A stretch of DNA of 64,000 bases from the NCBI RefSeq assembly GCF_904848585.1, contig NZ_CAJHCR010000019.1:1-64000 (forward strand), given 5' to 3'. The notes under the pieces were generated by a model. It had not been told where the DNA came from. It made no database searches and saw only the letters and a list, made by a program, of their open reading frames with translations. Numbering within the stretch: position 1 is the first letter of the stretch; every line of letters starts with the position of its first letter. The DNA is from Paraburkholderia kirstenboschensis. Its GTDB lineage: Bacteria; Pseudomonadota; Gammaproteobacteria; Burkholderiales; Burkholderiaceae. A program made the position numbers and the translations under genes. This document shows positions 1 through 8,850 of this stretch, one piece after another.

Positions 1-531
1 CTGCAACTGCGCAACGTTGACCGCATCGCTTGTTGCCACACCGTTAGCAACGTTGGTCAGCGTCACCGCCCTGGTCGCGCCGGAGCCGCCCAATGTCACC
101 TTGCTCTTCGTGGTGTCGTCGTACGCGACGAACGCGTTGGTGACAACGCCACTGCTGTTGAACGTGCCGCCCATTGCCTGCAACTGCGCAACGTTGACCG
201 CATCGCTTGTTGCCACACCGTTAGCAACGTTGGTCAGCGTCACCGCCCTGGTCGCGCCGGAGCCGCCCAATGTCACCTTGCTCTTCGTCGTGTCGTCGTA
301 CGCGACGAACGCGTTGGTGACAACGCCACTGCTGTTGAACGTGCCGCCCATTGCCTGCAACTGTGCGACGTTGACCGCATCGGTTGTTGCCACACCGTTG
401 GCAACGTTGGTCAGCGTCACCGCCTTGGTCGCACCAGACCCACCAAAGGTCACCTTGTCCTTGGTCGTGCTGTCGTAAGCGACAAAGGCGTTTGTGACGA
501 CACCGCTGCTGTTGATCATGCCGCCCAATGC
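1..531 (-). repeat. 177-bp tandem repeats in adhesin, array A
   Basis: Three consecutive 177-bp units (59 codons each) begin at 1, 178 and 355. The first two differ at one base by eye (g/c near 110 versus 287); the third is more diverged. Each unit encodes a stalk module with DAVNVAQLQAMGG, an FVAYD segment and a TLTNVANGVA segment. The array may continue beyond position 1. Confidence 0.95.
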
Positions 532-3500
532 CTGCAACTGCAGCAAGTTCACCGCATCGGTGCCGTTCGTACCGTTCGCCACGTTGACGATCTGGCGTTC
601 GGAACCAACCGCGCCGACCGACACCGTGTTAGCACGGCTGGCCACTGAGTTCGAGCCCAACGCGACGGAATTCGTTGCCGATGCGCTCGCTGCCCCGCCG
701 ATCGCCACCGTGTCCGTGCCAGTCGCCGACGAGTCCGCAAGCGTCGAGTTCGTGTGGAAGTACTTAATGCCGCCACCGTTGACGATGTTGTTGACCGTGT
801 TAGTCACGTTCGTCAGGTTGCCGGCGACGTTTGCCACGGTCGCGTTCGTTTGATACAACTGACCGCCGTTGACCGCGTCCGTGCTATTTGCCGACAGGCC
901 GCCAGCCTTCACGTTCGTAATCGTGGTGCCGCCGGTACCTTTCAGGGTGACCGTTCCCTTGGTCGTGTCGTCATACGCGACAAACGCGTTCGTCAGTACG
1001 CCGCTGCTGTTGAACGTGCCTCCCATTGCCTGCAACTGCGCAACGTTGACTGCATCGCTGCTGGCTACACCGTTCGCGACATTCGTCAGCGTCACTGCCT
1101 TGGTCGCACCCGAGCCGCCGAAGGTGACCTTGCCCTTGGTCGTATCGTCATAGGCGACAAAAGCGTTGGTCGCCACGCCGCTGCTGTTGAAACTACCGCC
1201 CATTGCCTGCAATTGCGCAACGTTGACCGCATCGCTGGTTGCGACGCCGTTCGCGACGTTGGTGAGCGTCACTGCCTTCGTTGCGCCCGAGCCACCGAAG
1301 GTCACCTTGCCCTTGGTCGTGTCGTCATAGGCGACGAAAGCGTTAGTCGCCACACCACTGCTGTTAAACGTGCCGCCCATTGCCTGCAACTGCGCAACGT
1401 TGACCGCGTCGTTGTTCGCGATGCCGTTCGCTACGTTGCTGAGCGTGACGGGCACGGATGTGCCCGAGCCGCCGAGCGTTACCTTTGTATGCAACGACGA
1501 ATCATATTGCACGGCGTTTGCCGAGCCGTTCGATGCCGCCGCGATAGCTGCGCCAACGTCCGTGTAAGTCTGACCGCCGATCGTGAAGGCCGGCTTCTTG
1601 ATCGTACCGTCGGGGTTCACTGCCGCGCCGCCACCGATCACGTTCGTCACGCCGGTCAGTTGGGTGACGTTCACTGCATCCGAGCCCTGCGTACCCGCGG
1701 CTACGTTGACGACCTGGCGCTGTGCCGAAGAGCTTCCCACCGAGATAGTGTTGGCACGGTCCGCGACCGAGTTGCTACCCAACGCTACTGAATTGGTGAC
1801 GCTTGCGATGGCATTTGCACCGAAGGCCATCGAATTCGCACCAGTCGTTGTCACAACTGCGCTAGCGCCCATCGCAATTGCGTTCGACGCATTAGCCATG
1901 CTGCCGGAGCCGAGCGACAAGGCGTTCGCGCCTTGCGCAGCTGCGTTGTAGCCGATCGCGACACCATTTGTCGCAGCGTTACTAGTATTTGCGCCGGCGC
2001 CAATCACAGTCGTGTTGAGCGCGAGAGCTGCTGCGCCGGTACCGACTGCAGTCGAACCAGCCAAGGCCGTACCCGAACCTGCACCGACCGCTAGAGAGCC
2101 TTGACCCAGCGCAGTAGCCGTGGGCCCGATCGCCATTGCGTCCTGCGAGTTGTCGGTGCTCGTTGTAGTGCCAGCCGTGACGTTCGAGCTCACCGCGATA
2201 TAGGCAGTGACCGGCGTAGCGCCCAGCGGCGTTGCACCCAGCAGCATCGATTTGAGGCCACCCGACTGTGAGGAAATTTGCTGCGTGAGTGCCGCTTGAA
2301 CTGCGTTCAACTGGCTGTAGGTTACCGCGTCGGTACCCGTGACGCCGTTAGCGACGTTCATGATGCGACGCTCTGAGCCCACGTCGCCGACAGACACAGC
2401 ATTCGCCGCGGTCACACGCGAGTTCGCTCCAAGCGCCACCGAATTTGCAAACTGGGCACGCGCGCCGGAGCCGATAGCTACCGAGTTGGCGCCGCTTGTA
2501 TATGCGCCACCGCCAATCGCCACGGCTTCGGCGCCCGTCGCGATAGCCGAAGAAGAAGCTGATACGACCTTGATGTACTTCGAGGAATTTGCAACCTCGT
2601 TACTGAGGCCGCTGATAGCTGTGTCGACTCCGCCAAGGGCCGATCCTACATCGCTGTACGTACTGCCCTGCACCGTGTAAGTCGGGCTTGTAACAGCGCC
2701 GCTCGCGCTCACGCTGGAACCGCCGCCCAGTGCGTTCGCCACGCTGCTCGCCGTGTTGTACAGCTGCGAGCCGTTCACCACATCTTTACTGGTCGAAGCA
2801 ACCTGACCGGCCGCCACGTTTGTAAGGCCGACCGCCGTCGTAGCGGCCGCGCCACCAAGCGTGAGCTTCGTGTGCGCCGATGAGTCGTACACCACTGCGT
2901 CCGGCGAACCACCGCCCGCGGCAGCGTTGATCGCAGCGGTCATCTGGCCGAGGTTCACTGCGTCGTTGTTCTGTGTGCCAGCGGCAACGTTGATAATCTG
3001 ACGCTGTGACGTTGACGAACCGATCGACACCGCATTTGCGCGATCTGCCGTCGAATTGGAACCGAGGGCCACCGAATTGTTCGCCGATGCGATGGCCATG
3101 CCACCGATCGCCACCGATTCGGCCCCGACGACCGACGAATCTGCCAGCGTCGAATTCGTGTGGAAATACTTGACCCCGTGGTTGTAAATGTTCATCACGG
3201 CGCTGTTCACGTTGTTCGCCAGAGCATTCAAGTTCTGGTTGGTCGTGTACAACTGGCCGCCGTTGACCGCGTCCGTGCTCGTGCCCGAGGAAATGTCGCC
3301 GGCCGCCACGTTCGTCAGCTTGACAGCCGCCGTGTGCGTCGTGCCGCCGAGCGTTACGATGTCGCGAGCCGACGAGTCGTATGCAACGACGAGCGGATTA
3401 CCCGCAATGCCGTTGTTAACGATGTTGTTGACCACGTTGGTCACATTGGCCAGATTGCCGGCAACATTGGCAACGTTACTTGCAACGTTCGCAACGTTCT

Positions 3501-4608
3501 GGTTCGTCTGATATAACTGCGAACCGTTAACCGCATCCGTGCTCCAGCCCGACGAGATGTCGCCGGCCGTCAGATTGCTGATCTTTGTACCGTTCGTGCC
3601 CTTGAGCGTAATCAAGGTCGAGGCGGAGCTGTCGTACGTGACGGCATTGGCAGCAAGACCGCCGCCGCTTCCGCCGCCGTTGACGCTCGCGATAGCGGCA
3701 TTCAACTGGTTGACGTTGACGGCGTCAGTGCCCGCAGCGCCTGCGGTCACGTTCGTGATCTGTCTCGTGTACTGCGATGTACCGTCTGCGGATAGATAAC
3801 CGACAGACACGGAGTCGCTGCGGCTAGCAACGGAACCCGCACCCAATGCAACCGAGTTCGACGCCAAAGCGACGGTGTTTGCACCGTATGCACTGGAATT
3901 GCTGCCAAGTGCCATCGAATACGGCCCGGAAGCGACTGAACTCGCTCCCCTGGCCTGCGCACTGCTTGCCGCCTCGGACGACGGCGAGTTCGCCTGGAAG
4001 TATCGCGTGTACTGATAGAGTTGTGCGCCGTTAACCGCGTCGGAACTCCCCGATGCCACATTGCCCGCTGCCAAGCCGGTAATCTTGTTACCGTTCATGT
4101 TCGCGGTGTTGAGCACGTCGATACCGCCCTGCCCAACCAGTTCCAGGCGGCCATCGGCAAAGCCGGTCACACGCGCGGTAATAGCGTTGTCAGCGTAACC
4201 CCATGCGCCATTATCTGCTGCCCCGTTATTCAACGAGAAAGACATCCCTCGATCCCCGGTCCCGCTAACGCTGCAGGACACCATGCCGACGGTGCTGGAT
4301 AGCGGCCCCCAGGACGAGCCCATTCCAGCCGTTCCCATCTGCCCAGGGCACAACTCAAGACCACCGTTTCCTGTGACCGCCTGGGCCGCTGCCGTACCAG
4401 GCAAAATGGACATGCCCATTGCGCCGATCGCCATGGCAATCGGCATGAATGCGGCCTTCAACGCGGTTGCCGGGCGATTCTCGACATCGGCATCAGCCGA
4501 GGAGGTAGTAGACGAAGCTGTCGCACGACCACGCGCCTTCGCAGTCTCGGGCGCAGCCACCCATGTTCCGGTTACGTCATTCCAGACGCTGATATACGAC
4601 TTATTCAT
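1..4608 (-). CDS. Trimeric autotransporter adhesin (YadA-like), 3' end outside window
   Basis: The minus-strand frame is open for 1536 codons from ATG at 4606-4608 to the window edge, so the stop and the C-terminal YadA anchor are not seen. The N-terminus MNKSYISVWNDVTGTWVAAP is an extended signal peptide region, followed by an unusually long linker and a hydrophobic core near residues 52-70, with cleavage likely after GTAAA (about residue 75). The passenger alternates YadA-head motifs (SVALGSNS, AVAIGG) with stalk/neck motifs (GDISSGTSTDAVNG, NVAQLQAMGG). Members of this family form trimeric surface adhesins that bind host or matrix ligands. Nothing disrupts the visible frame. It is transcribed divergently from the Tad pilus operon. 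The ligand cannot be told from sequence. Confidence 0.93.
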   Translation of the reverse strand, partial: MNKSYISVWNDVTGTWVAAPETAKARGRATASSTTSSADADVENRPATALKAAFMPIAMAIGAMGMSILPGTAAAQAVTGNGGLELCPGQMGTAGMGSSWGPLSSTVGMVSCSVSGTGDRGMSFSLNNGAADNGAWGYADNAITARVTGFADGRLELVGQGGIDVLNTANMNGNKITGLAAGNVASGSSDAVNGAQLYQYTRYFQANSPSSEAASSAQARGASSVASGPYSMALGSNSSAYGANTVALASNSVALGAGSVASRSDSVSVGYLSADGTSQYTRQITNVTAGAAGTDAVNVNQLNAAIASVNGGGSGGGLAANAVTYDSSASTLITLKGTNGTKISNLTAGDISSGWSTDAVNGSQLYQTNQNVANVASNVANVAGNLANVTNVVNNIVNNGIAGNPLVVAYDSSARDIVTLGGTTHTAAVKLTNVAAGDISSGTSTDAVNGGQLYTTNQNLNALANNVNSAVMNIYNHGVKYFHTNSTLADSSVVGAESVAIGGMAIASANNSVALGSNSTADRANAVSIGSSTSQRQIINVAAGTQNNDAVNLGQMTAAINAAAGGGSPDAVVYDSSAHTKLTLGGAAATTAVGLTNVAAGQVASTSKDVVNGSQLYNTASSVANALGGGSSVSASGAVTSPTYTVQGSTYSDVGSALGGVDTAISGLSNEVANSSKYIKVVSASSSAIATGAEAVAIGGGAYTSGANSVAIGSGARAQFANSVALGANSRVTAANAVSVGDVGSERRIMNVANGVTGTDAVTYSQLNAVQAALTQQISSQSGGLKSMLLGATPLGATPVTAYIAVSSNVTAGTTTSTDNSQDAMAIGPTATALGQGSLAVGAGSGTALAGSTAVGTGAAALALNTTVIGAGANTSNAATNGVAIGYNAAAQGANALSLGSGSMANASNAIAMGASAVVTTTGANSMAFGANAIASVTNSVALGSNSVADRANTISVGSSSAQRQVVNVAAGTQGSDAVNVTQLTGVTNVIGGGAAVNPDGTIKKPAFTIGGQTYTDVGAAIAAASNGSANAVQYDSSLHTKVTLGGSGTSVPVTLSNVANGIANNDAVNVAQLQAMGGTFNSSGVATNAFVAYDDTTKGKVTFGGSGATKAVTLTNVANGVATSDAVNVAQLQAMGGSFNSSGVATNAFVAYDDTTKGKVTFGGSGATKAVTLTNVANGVASSDAVNVAQLQAMGGTFNSSGVLTNAFVAYDDTTKGTVTLKGTGGTTITNVKAGGLSANSTDAVNGGQLYQTNATVANVAGNLTNVTNTVNNIVNGGGIKYFHTNSTLADSSATGTDTVAIGGAASASATNSVALGSNSVASRANTVSVGAVGSERQIVNVANGTNGTDAVNLLQLQALGGMINSSGVVTNAFVAYDSTTKDKVTFGGSGATKAVTLTNVANGVATTDAVNVAQLQAMGGTFNSSGVVTNAFVAYDDTTKSKVTLGGSGATRAVTLTNVANGVATSDAVNVAQLQAMGGTFNSSGVVTNAFVAYDDTTKSKVTLGGSGATRAVTLTNVANGVATSDAVNVAQLQ
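1030..1560 (-). repeat. 177-bp tandem repeats in adhesin, array B
   Basis: Units start at 1030, 1207 and 1384, with the same 177-bp period and the same protein module as array A but more divergence between copies. The segment 532-1029 between the arrays carries different head and neck modules. The repeats keep the reading frame, so copy number could change without breaking the protein. Confidence 0.85.
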
Positions 4609-5200
4609 AAATTCCCTAGATAGAGGGCAAGCCCCGCTTGCAGTTCGATTTGAGAAATCGTGCGCACACGCTCCCCGCAAAAAAACCGACCGGCACGTTT
4701 AAAGCTCGATACAAAGTTTTCGCGCATCGCGAATCTAACGGTGGGCTCTATCTCCTAAAATCAGGAAACACGAAAAACGTGCAGGAATTTTCTGCATTAA
4801 TGCTCGGCGAATCACAGTCCGCGGAAACCGCGCATTCAGTTGGCACGGACCGCCGCGCTCATTGAGAAGTCCGCACGTCATATAGCGCGACTCGACGCAC
4901 TCTCAGTGCGCCGCCAGCTGCGGCCTGCAGCGTAGGGACGTCGTGCCGTACCGCGCGGCGAACCGGCCATCCCTGACAAGCGGAAAGGTGGCCTACGCTT
5001 AAATGCGACGCCAATAGGGGAATTGCATTGTCTAGATTCGGAAATTTCACCGATCTATATGCGGGCTACATTCTTATACTTCGCTCGACACTGTTGCTGA
5101 TACGTTTCAAGCAGGAAGATTCCTAGTTTGATTTCTATATCTAGGACAAAACCGCTTGCACAGCCGTGTCCAGGCACCTTAAATCCCTTTGAAAAAAATC
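4609..5200. promoter_or_regulatory. Divergent intergenic region between adhesin and Tad operon
   Basis: These 592 bases hold no convincing gene and are more AT-rich than their surroundings. They must contain the promoters of both the adhesin and the flp operon. I see no clear sigma-70 hexamer pair. Two inverted repeats stand out on the flp side: TCCTAG (5121-5126) with CTAGGA (5141-5146), and an imperfect TAGAT/ATCTA pair (5033-5057). Either could be an operator. Confidence 0.5.
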
Positions 5201-5482
5201 ATGAAACTTAAACAAATCCGCCGCAAAAATAATCAACTCGGTCAAGGCATGACGGAATACATCATCATCGTCGCGCTGATCGCTGTGTCCGCAATTGGCG
5301 TCTATTCGCTCTTCGGTCAGACGCTGCGTAACCAGACCGCCGGCCTCGCCGTTGAAATGTCCGGCCAGAACGCACAGAGCAACATCTCGAAGGCGCAAAC
5401 CAACGCCAACGACGCAACGACCAACGCCAACAAGACGAAGAACATGGGTACGTATAACGACGCTAATAACGTCGGCAACTGA
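5201..5482 (+). CDS. flp: Flp/Fap-type type IVb pilin
   Basis: A 93-aa small pilin opening the Tad operon. A basic leader ends in the class IVb processing site G|QGMTEY with Glu at +5, followed by the hydrophobic stretch IIIVALIAVSAIGVYSLFG that packs in the pilus core. The C-terminus is rich in Asn, Thr and Lys. Processing needs a TadV/CpaA prepilin peptidase, which is not encoded here. ATG at 5201 is chosen; an in-frame TTG at 5189 would add MKKI and cannot be excluded because neither start has a strong ribosome site. It is expected to be the major Flp fibre subunit assembled by the downstream CpaC/CpaF/TadBC machine. Confidence 0.85.
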   Translation: MKLKQIRRKNNQLGQGMTEYIIIVALIAVSAIGVYSLFGQTLRNQTAGLAVEMSGQNAQSNISKAQTNANDATTNANKTKNMGTYNDANNVGN

Positions 5483-5507
5483 TCTCTTCCGATTAGCGAT
5501 ATCCATC

Positions 5508-7037
5508 ATGAAACGCTCTGCCCGCAAGGGCAGGGCCGGGGTTGCCGGCGCTAGCGGGCAGGCGCTGGTCCCTGCTCTGATTTTTCTTCTGGTCGGCTGC
5601 ATCGGCCTATTTGTGGCATTCAACTCGTTCCAGATGACGAGCGCCAAAATCAAACTGCAGAACACTGCCGACGCTGCCGCATACAGCGCAGCCGTGTTGC
5701 AGGCGCGTGACTATAACTTCTCGGCCTACACCAACCGGGCAATGATCGCCAATCAGGTCACGGCCGCGCAGATCGTCGCATTGAAATCCTGGATCGACGA
5801 ACTCGACGCCACCTACTCTCTGTCGGAACTCGACAATACGGTCAACGTGCTCGCGGATCATCCGGCTCAATGGAGCACACCGAAGCAAATCGGCAAGGCC
5901 GACATCGCGCCGGTGCGTGCAACTCTCGATGCGCTGCTGCCCACCGTAGCCAGGAACATCGGTTCGCTCAACCGGGCGCTGAGCGATGCTCAAGCCAACT
6001 ACCACGCAGCGGTGTTCACCGCGGTGCCCGATGCAACCGACGCCATCGCGCAATTGAATCAGCCCGACACGCACGTTACGGCTGGGTACTTCACGAGCCC
6101 GCGCAATGCCGCGCAGCTAGCCGCATGGAATTCATATACGGCGACTGTCACTCCCGCAGGCGCCCTCGGCCAGGACAACTTCGCCGATGTCGTGACGAAC
6201 GCCGCCACTCTTGACCGCTTCGTCAAGAATCGCGACTCGGTGCGCAGCGTCGCCCCCAGCTTTCAGCAATTGAACGACAGCGCCAACAATATCTGCGGGT
6301 CCGGCAGTTCGTTCACCATCAACGTAACGCACGACGGCGGCACCCAGCTACGCAACGACAAGAGCGGCTGGCAGTCGATCGACGCGAGTACCGCGCACCT
6401 TCGAATCAGTTGCATCGGACCCATTGAATCTGAAGCCGGCTATGGCGGCAGCGCCAACGGCAACATCACGAACTATATGACCCATCCGCCGTTCGCTGCA
6501 TGGCAGGACTGGCAAGGGTACGGCGGCTATTTCAACTTCGGTTACACCGGCAGTTCGACACCGGGGTGGCAAGTACCGGACGCGATGGCCGAACAGTTCC
6601 GCACAGGGCCCGGGCCCTCGCTCGACCCGGTCAACGGCGGGCTGCTGCGTTACCAGGAAGTTGGCGGCGCACAAGTGGCCGCGCAAGCGCCTCGCATCAC
6701 GATAGAAGTCACGCGCAGCAGCGATACGCTCGTTAAAACCGTCGGCCTTCAGGGCGGCGGACGAATGCAAGTGAATACCAACGCGGCCGGCGGTGCGATG
6801 CGCGCTCTCGCGAGCGCCAACGCCTACTTCGTGCGCCCAGACGAGACGTCGCTCAGCAGTTCGATTATCGGCGGCTTGATGCATGCGGACCAATGGGCAC
6901 GCCCGGACCATCACACTGAATACCCAAGCCTGTTCAGCCCTTACTGGCAAGCTACGCTCGCACCGGTCAGTGCCGCCGAGCGCGAAGCTGCGCAGGCAAA
7001 CCAGACACCGGCAGATCTGCAGGCGCCAAAGCAATGA
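5508..7037 (+). CDS. TadG-like pilus-assembly protein
   Basis: 509 aa starting at ATG 5508 (MKRSARKGRAGVAG). The N-terminus has GQALVPALIFLLVGCIGLFV, a TadE/G-type membrane helix, followed by the conserved QNTADAAAYSAA region typical of the putative Flp pilus-assembly TadE/G-like family. Unlike the other pilin-like proteins of the locus, the position +5 from the G|Q site is Pro rather than Glu. The large remainder is predicted periplasmic and ends near residue 509 with an Ala/Gln-rich tail. Its stop overlaps the start of the next gene by 4 bp. In other Tad systems TadG is a minor component of the envelope assembly; the exact job here is inferred. Confidence 0.8.
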   Translation: MKRSARKGRAGVAGASGQALVPALIFLLVGCIGLFVAFNSFQMTSAKIKLQNTADAAAYSAAVLQARDYNFSAYTNRAMIANQVTAAQIVALKSWIDELDATYSLSELDNTVNVLADHPAQWSTPKQIGKADIAPVRATLDALLPTVARNIGSLNRALSDAQANYHAAVFTAVPDATDAIAQLNQPDTHVTAGYFTSPRNAAQLAAWNSYTATVTPAGALGQDNFADVVTNAATLDRFVKNRDSVRSVAPSFQQLNDSANNICGSGSSFTINVTHDGGTQLRNDKSGWQSIDASTAHLRISCIGPIESEAGYGGSANGNITNYMTHPPFAAWQDWQGYGGYFNFGYTGSSTPGWQVPDAMAEQFRTGPGPSLDPVNGGLLRYQEVGGAQVAAQAPRITIEVTRSSDTLVKTVGLQGGGRMQVNTNAAGGAMRALASANAYFVRPDETSLSSSIIGGLMHADQWARPDHHTEYPSLFSPYWQATLAPVSAAEREAAQANQTPADLQAPKQ

Positions 7038-7921
7038 AACGAACGCACTCTGGAACCGCCGCCGCGCAAGCTGGCCAGGCGATGGTGGAATTTCTCGTCG
7101 CAATGATCACGGTGATGAGCGTGCTGATGCTCGCGATCATCATGCTCGGCAAGTTCAATGACGTCCGTAACCGCACGCTGATGGGCTCGCGCTACGTCGC
7201 ATGGGAGCGCACCGTATGGACGGACAGCGATCCAGCAAAAAATCTCGCTGGCGATCCAACCACCACGGAAGGCTGGTCGAGCAACTACGGCAGTGCTGCG
7301 CTCGCCGCAAGCAAGACGGATTCGGATATCAAAGGCGAAGTGCTGGAACGCATCATGGCCGGCGACGGCGCTGCCATCTCCGGCACCGACCGCAACCAGA
7401 CCCAACTAGCCGCGACTCAACCGGCCATGTGGAACGACTACGGCGGCAAGCCTTTGCTGGCGTCCGCGTCGGACGTCCAGGTCAGCACCAGCGCGGCCGC
7501 CGATCCGGAAAGCAGCCGCACCACTTCGGCCTTGAACAAGTGGCCGGTACCTACCACTGCAGGCACAGCCTACGCAGCCCAGTTGAGCCTGCCCACGCGC
7601 ACGCTGCAAAGCGGCGCGGTCAGCGTCGCCATTGCTCAAGATAGCGACGTGCTTAAACGCCTCTGGCCGAAAGACCATCTGTTGCCGGCATTTAGCGGCC
7701 TGACATTCTCGGACACCAACGTGCTGATGACGAACACGTGGGTACCCGACGGCTCCAACAGCAATAAGGCCGTGTTCAGTCAGGCGGTGCCCGCCGCCAA
7801 CGTTGCACTCGTGCCGTCCAATGGTTATCAGAGTCTGCAGAAGTACGCACCCGAAATTACGACGCTTCAGTTCGGCCGCATCCAGCAAGACGTCGTACCG
7901 CCGAGCCGCTTGAACCAATGA
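7034..7921 (+). CDS. tadE: TadE-family pseudopilin
   Basis: 295 aa. The sequence GQAMVEFLVAMITVMSVLML has the G|QxxxE processing signature and a single hydrophobic helix, so it is a TadE-like pseudopilin likely cut by the same peptidase as Flp. At 295 aa it is longer than classical TadE (about 190-200 aa), with a long periplasmic C-terminus. The ATGA overlap with the upstream stop (7034-7037) and with the following gene (7918-7921) indicates translational coupling. Family knowledge places TadE in pilus biogenesis as a minor component. Confidence 0.78.
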   Translation: MKRTHSGTAAAQAGQAMVEFLVAMITVMSVLMLAIIMLGKFNDVRNRTLMGSRYVAWERTVWTDSDPAKNLAGDPTTTEGWSSNYGSAALAASKTDSDIKGEVLERIMAGDGAAISGTDRNQTQLAATQPAMWNDYGGKPLLASASDVQVSTSAAADPESSRTTSALNKWPVPTTAGTAYAAQLSLPTRTLQSGAVSVAIAQDSDVLKRLWPKDHLLPAFSGLTFSDTNVLMTNTWVPDGSNSNKAVFSQAVPAANVALVPSNGYQSLQKYAPEITTLQFGRIQQDVVPPSRLNQ

Positions 7922-8631
7922 AGTGCGTCCATCAACTCGTGGGCGGCGTAATCGCTGCCTCGGTCCTCTTTGCGGGCGCGGCAGTCGCGGGCACTGCATG
8001 TGACAAGACGCCCGTCGCGCCACAAAGCGCCGAAGCCATTGGGCGCGACATGATCGTCAACGGCGTGCCCACATCGGTCGTCGGCATGCAGTTCGACGGG
8101 ACCGTCGACGATGTGTCGAAGGCATTCCGCGCATTCTGGACCGCCGAGAACGCGCCAGCGAAAGGTCGCAGCAGTGCGTCAGGTCTGATGCTCAGCGCCG
8201 TCGACGGCAATTGCCTCTATCTGCTGAACCTGCCTCTGCAGCAGGAAGGTGCGCGCACCCGCGGCCTGATGAGCGTGATCCGTCTGGGTACTGATGAGGC
8301 AAATCACAAGATTCCTGATTCCGCGATTCCGCTGCCTGAGGAGAGCAAGGTTCTCTCAGATGTCGAAAGCCGGGATCGCGGTCAGACAGGGCGCACATGG
8401 CTGCTCGATATGCCCGGCGAATCGCGCTGGAACGCGCAGCGCTACCGCAACCGTCTCGCCTTGCTAGGGTGGGTGAATGTAGGCCGTGAACCAGACTATC
8501 AGTCCGTCGGCACACGAGCCCCACAGGGTAAGGCATTCGCCATGCAACGCGGAAAAGACAGTGTCGACGCGAGCTTTTCGGACCGGGGCGGCAGAACTGT
8601 CGCGGTTATCAATGCAACCAGGAACCGTTGA
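7918..8631 (+). CDS. Exported protein of unknown function in Tad operon
   Basis: 237 aa, starting by a 4-bp ATGA overlap with the TadE gene. It has a Sec signal peptide (residues 1-24, hydrophobic core VIAASVLFAGAAVAG). A Cys follows shortly (GTAC), but the residues before it are a poor lipobox, so a soluble periplasmic protein is more likely than a lipoprotein. I recognise no domain. Coupling on both sides argues that it is a locus-specific Tad component, perhaps filling the place of a missing periplasmic factor such as CpaD; that is inference only. Confidence 0.7.
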   Translation: MKCVHQLVGGVIAASVLFAGAAVAGTACDKTPVAPQSAEAIGRDMIVNGVPTSVVGMQFDGTVDDVSKAFRAFWTAENAPAKGRSSASGLMLSAVDGNCLYLLNLPLQQEGARTRGLMSVIRLGTDEANHKIPDSAIPLPEESKVLSDVESRDRGQTGRTWLLDMPGESRWNAQRYRNRLALLGWVNVGREPDYQSVGTRAPQGKAFAMQRGKDSVDASFSDRGGRTVAVINATRNR

Positions 8632-8632
8632 G

Positions 8633-8830
8633 ATGCACCAACGTTTTGATTGCCTCGCGCGGCACAGCCGGCAGCGCGGCCAGGCTTACGCGGAATACCT
8701 CGTGGTTACGGCCGCCCTGGTCGGCGTCATCCTCTTGATGACCGGCGACACCGTCGCGCCGTTCACGGCGCTCGTCTCAAGTTTCAAGTCGCTCTTCAGC
8801 GCATACAGCTTCACCCTCTCGCTTCCCTGA
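8633..8830 (+). CDS. Second small Flp-like pilin
   Basis: 65 aa from ATG at 8633, preceded by AGGA at 8620-8623 with 9 bases of spacing. It has a basic leader, G|QAYAEY processing site with Glu at +5, and the hydrophobic helix LVVTAALVGVILLMTG. It lacks the Asn/Thr-rich tail of the first pilin, so it may be a minor subunit. Longer upstream starts (for example 8612) overlap the previous gene and are less likely. The small size and position between the exported protein and cpaB fit a minor Flp-type pilin. Confidence 0.75.
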   Translation: MHQRFDCLARHSRQRGQAYAEYLVVTAALVGVILLMTGDTVAPFTALVSSFKSLFSAYSFTLSLP

Positions 8831-8850
8831 CCCGTAACGGTCGATTGGTC

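Noticed and set aside
754..1791. Large plus-strand open frames over the adhesin
   Set aside because: They are antisense shadows of the repeat-rich adhesin; composition is unlikely and the minus frame has ESPR, signal and domain motifs.
4638..4865. Possible 75-aa gene upstream of the adhesin
   Set aside because: No ribosome site, no recognisable motif, AT-rich promoter-like surroundings.
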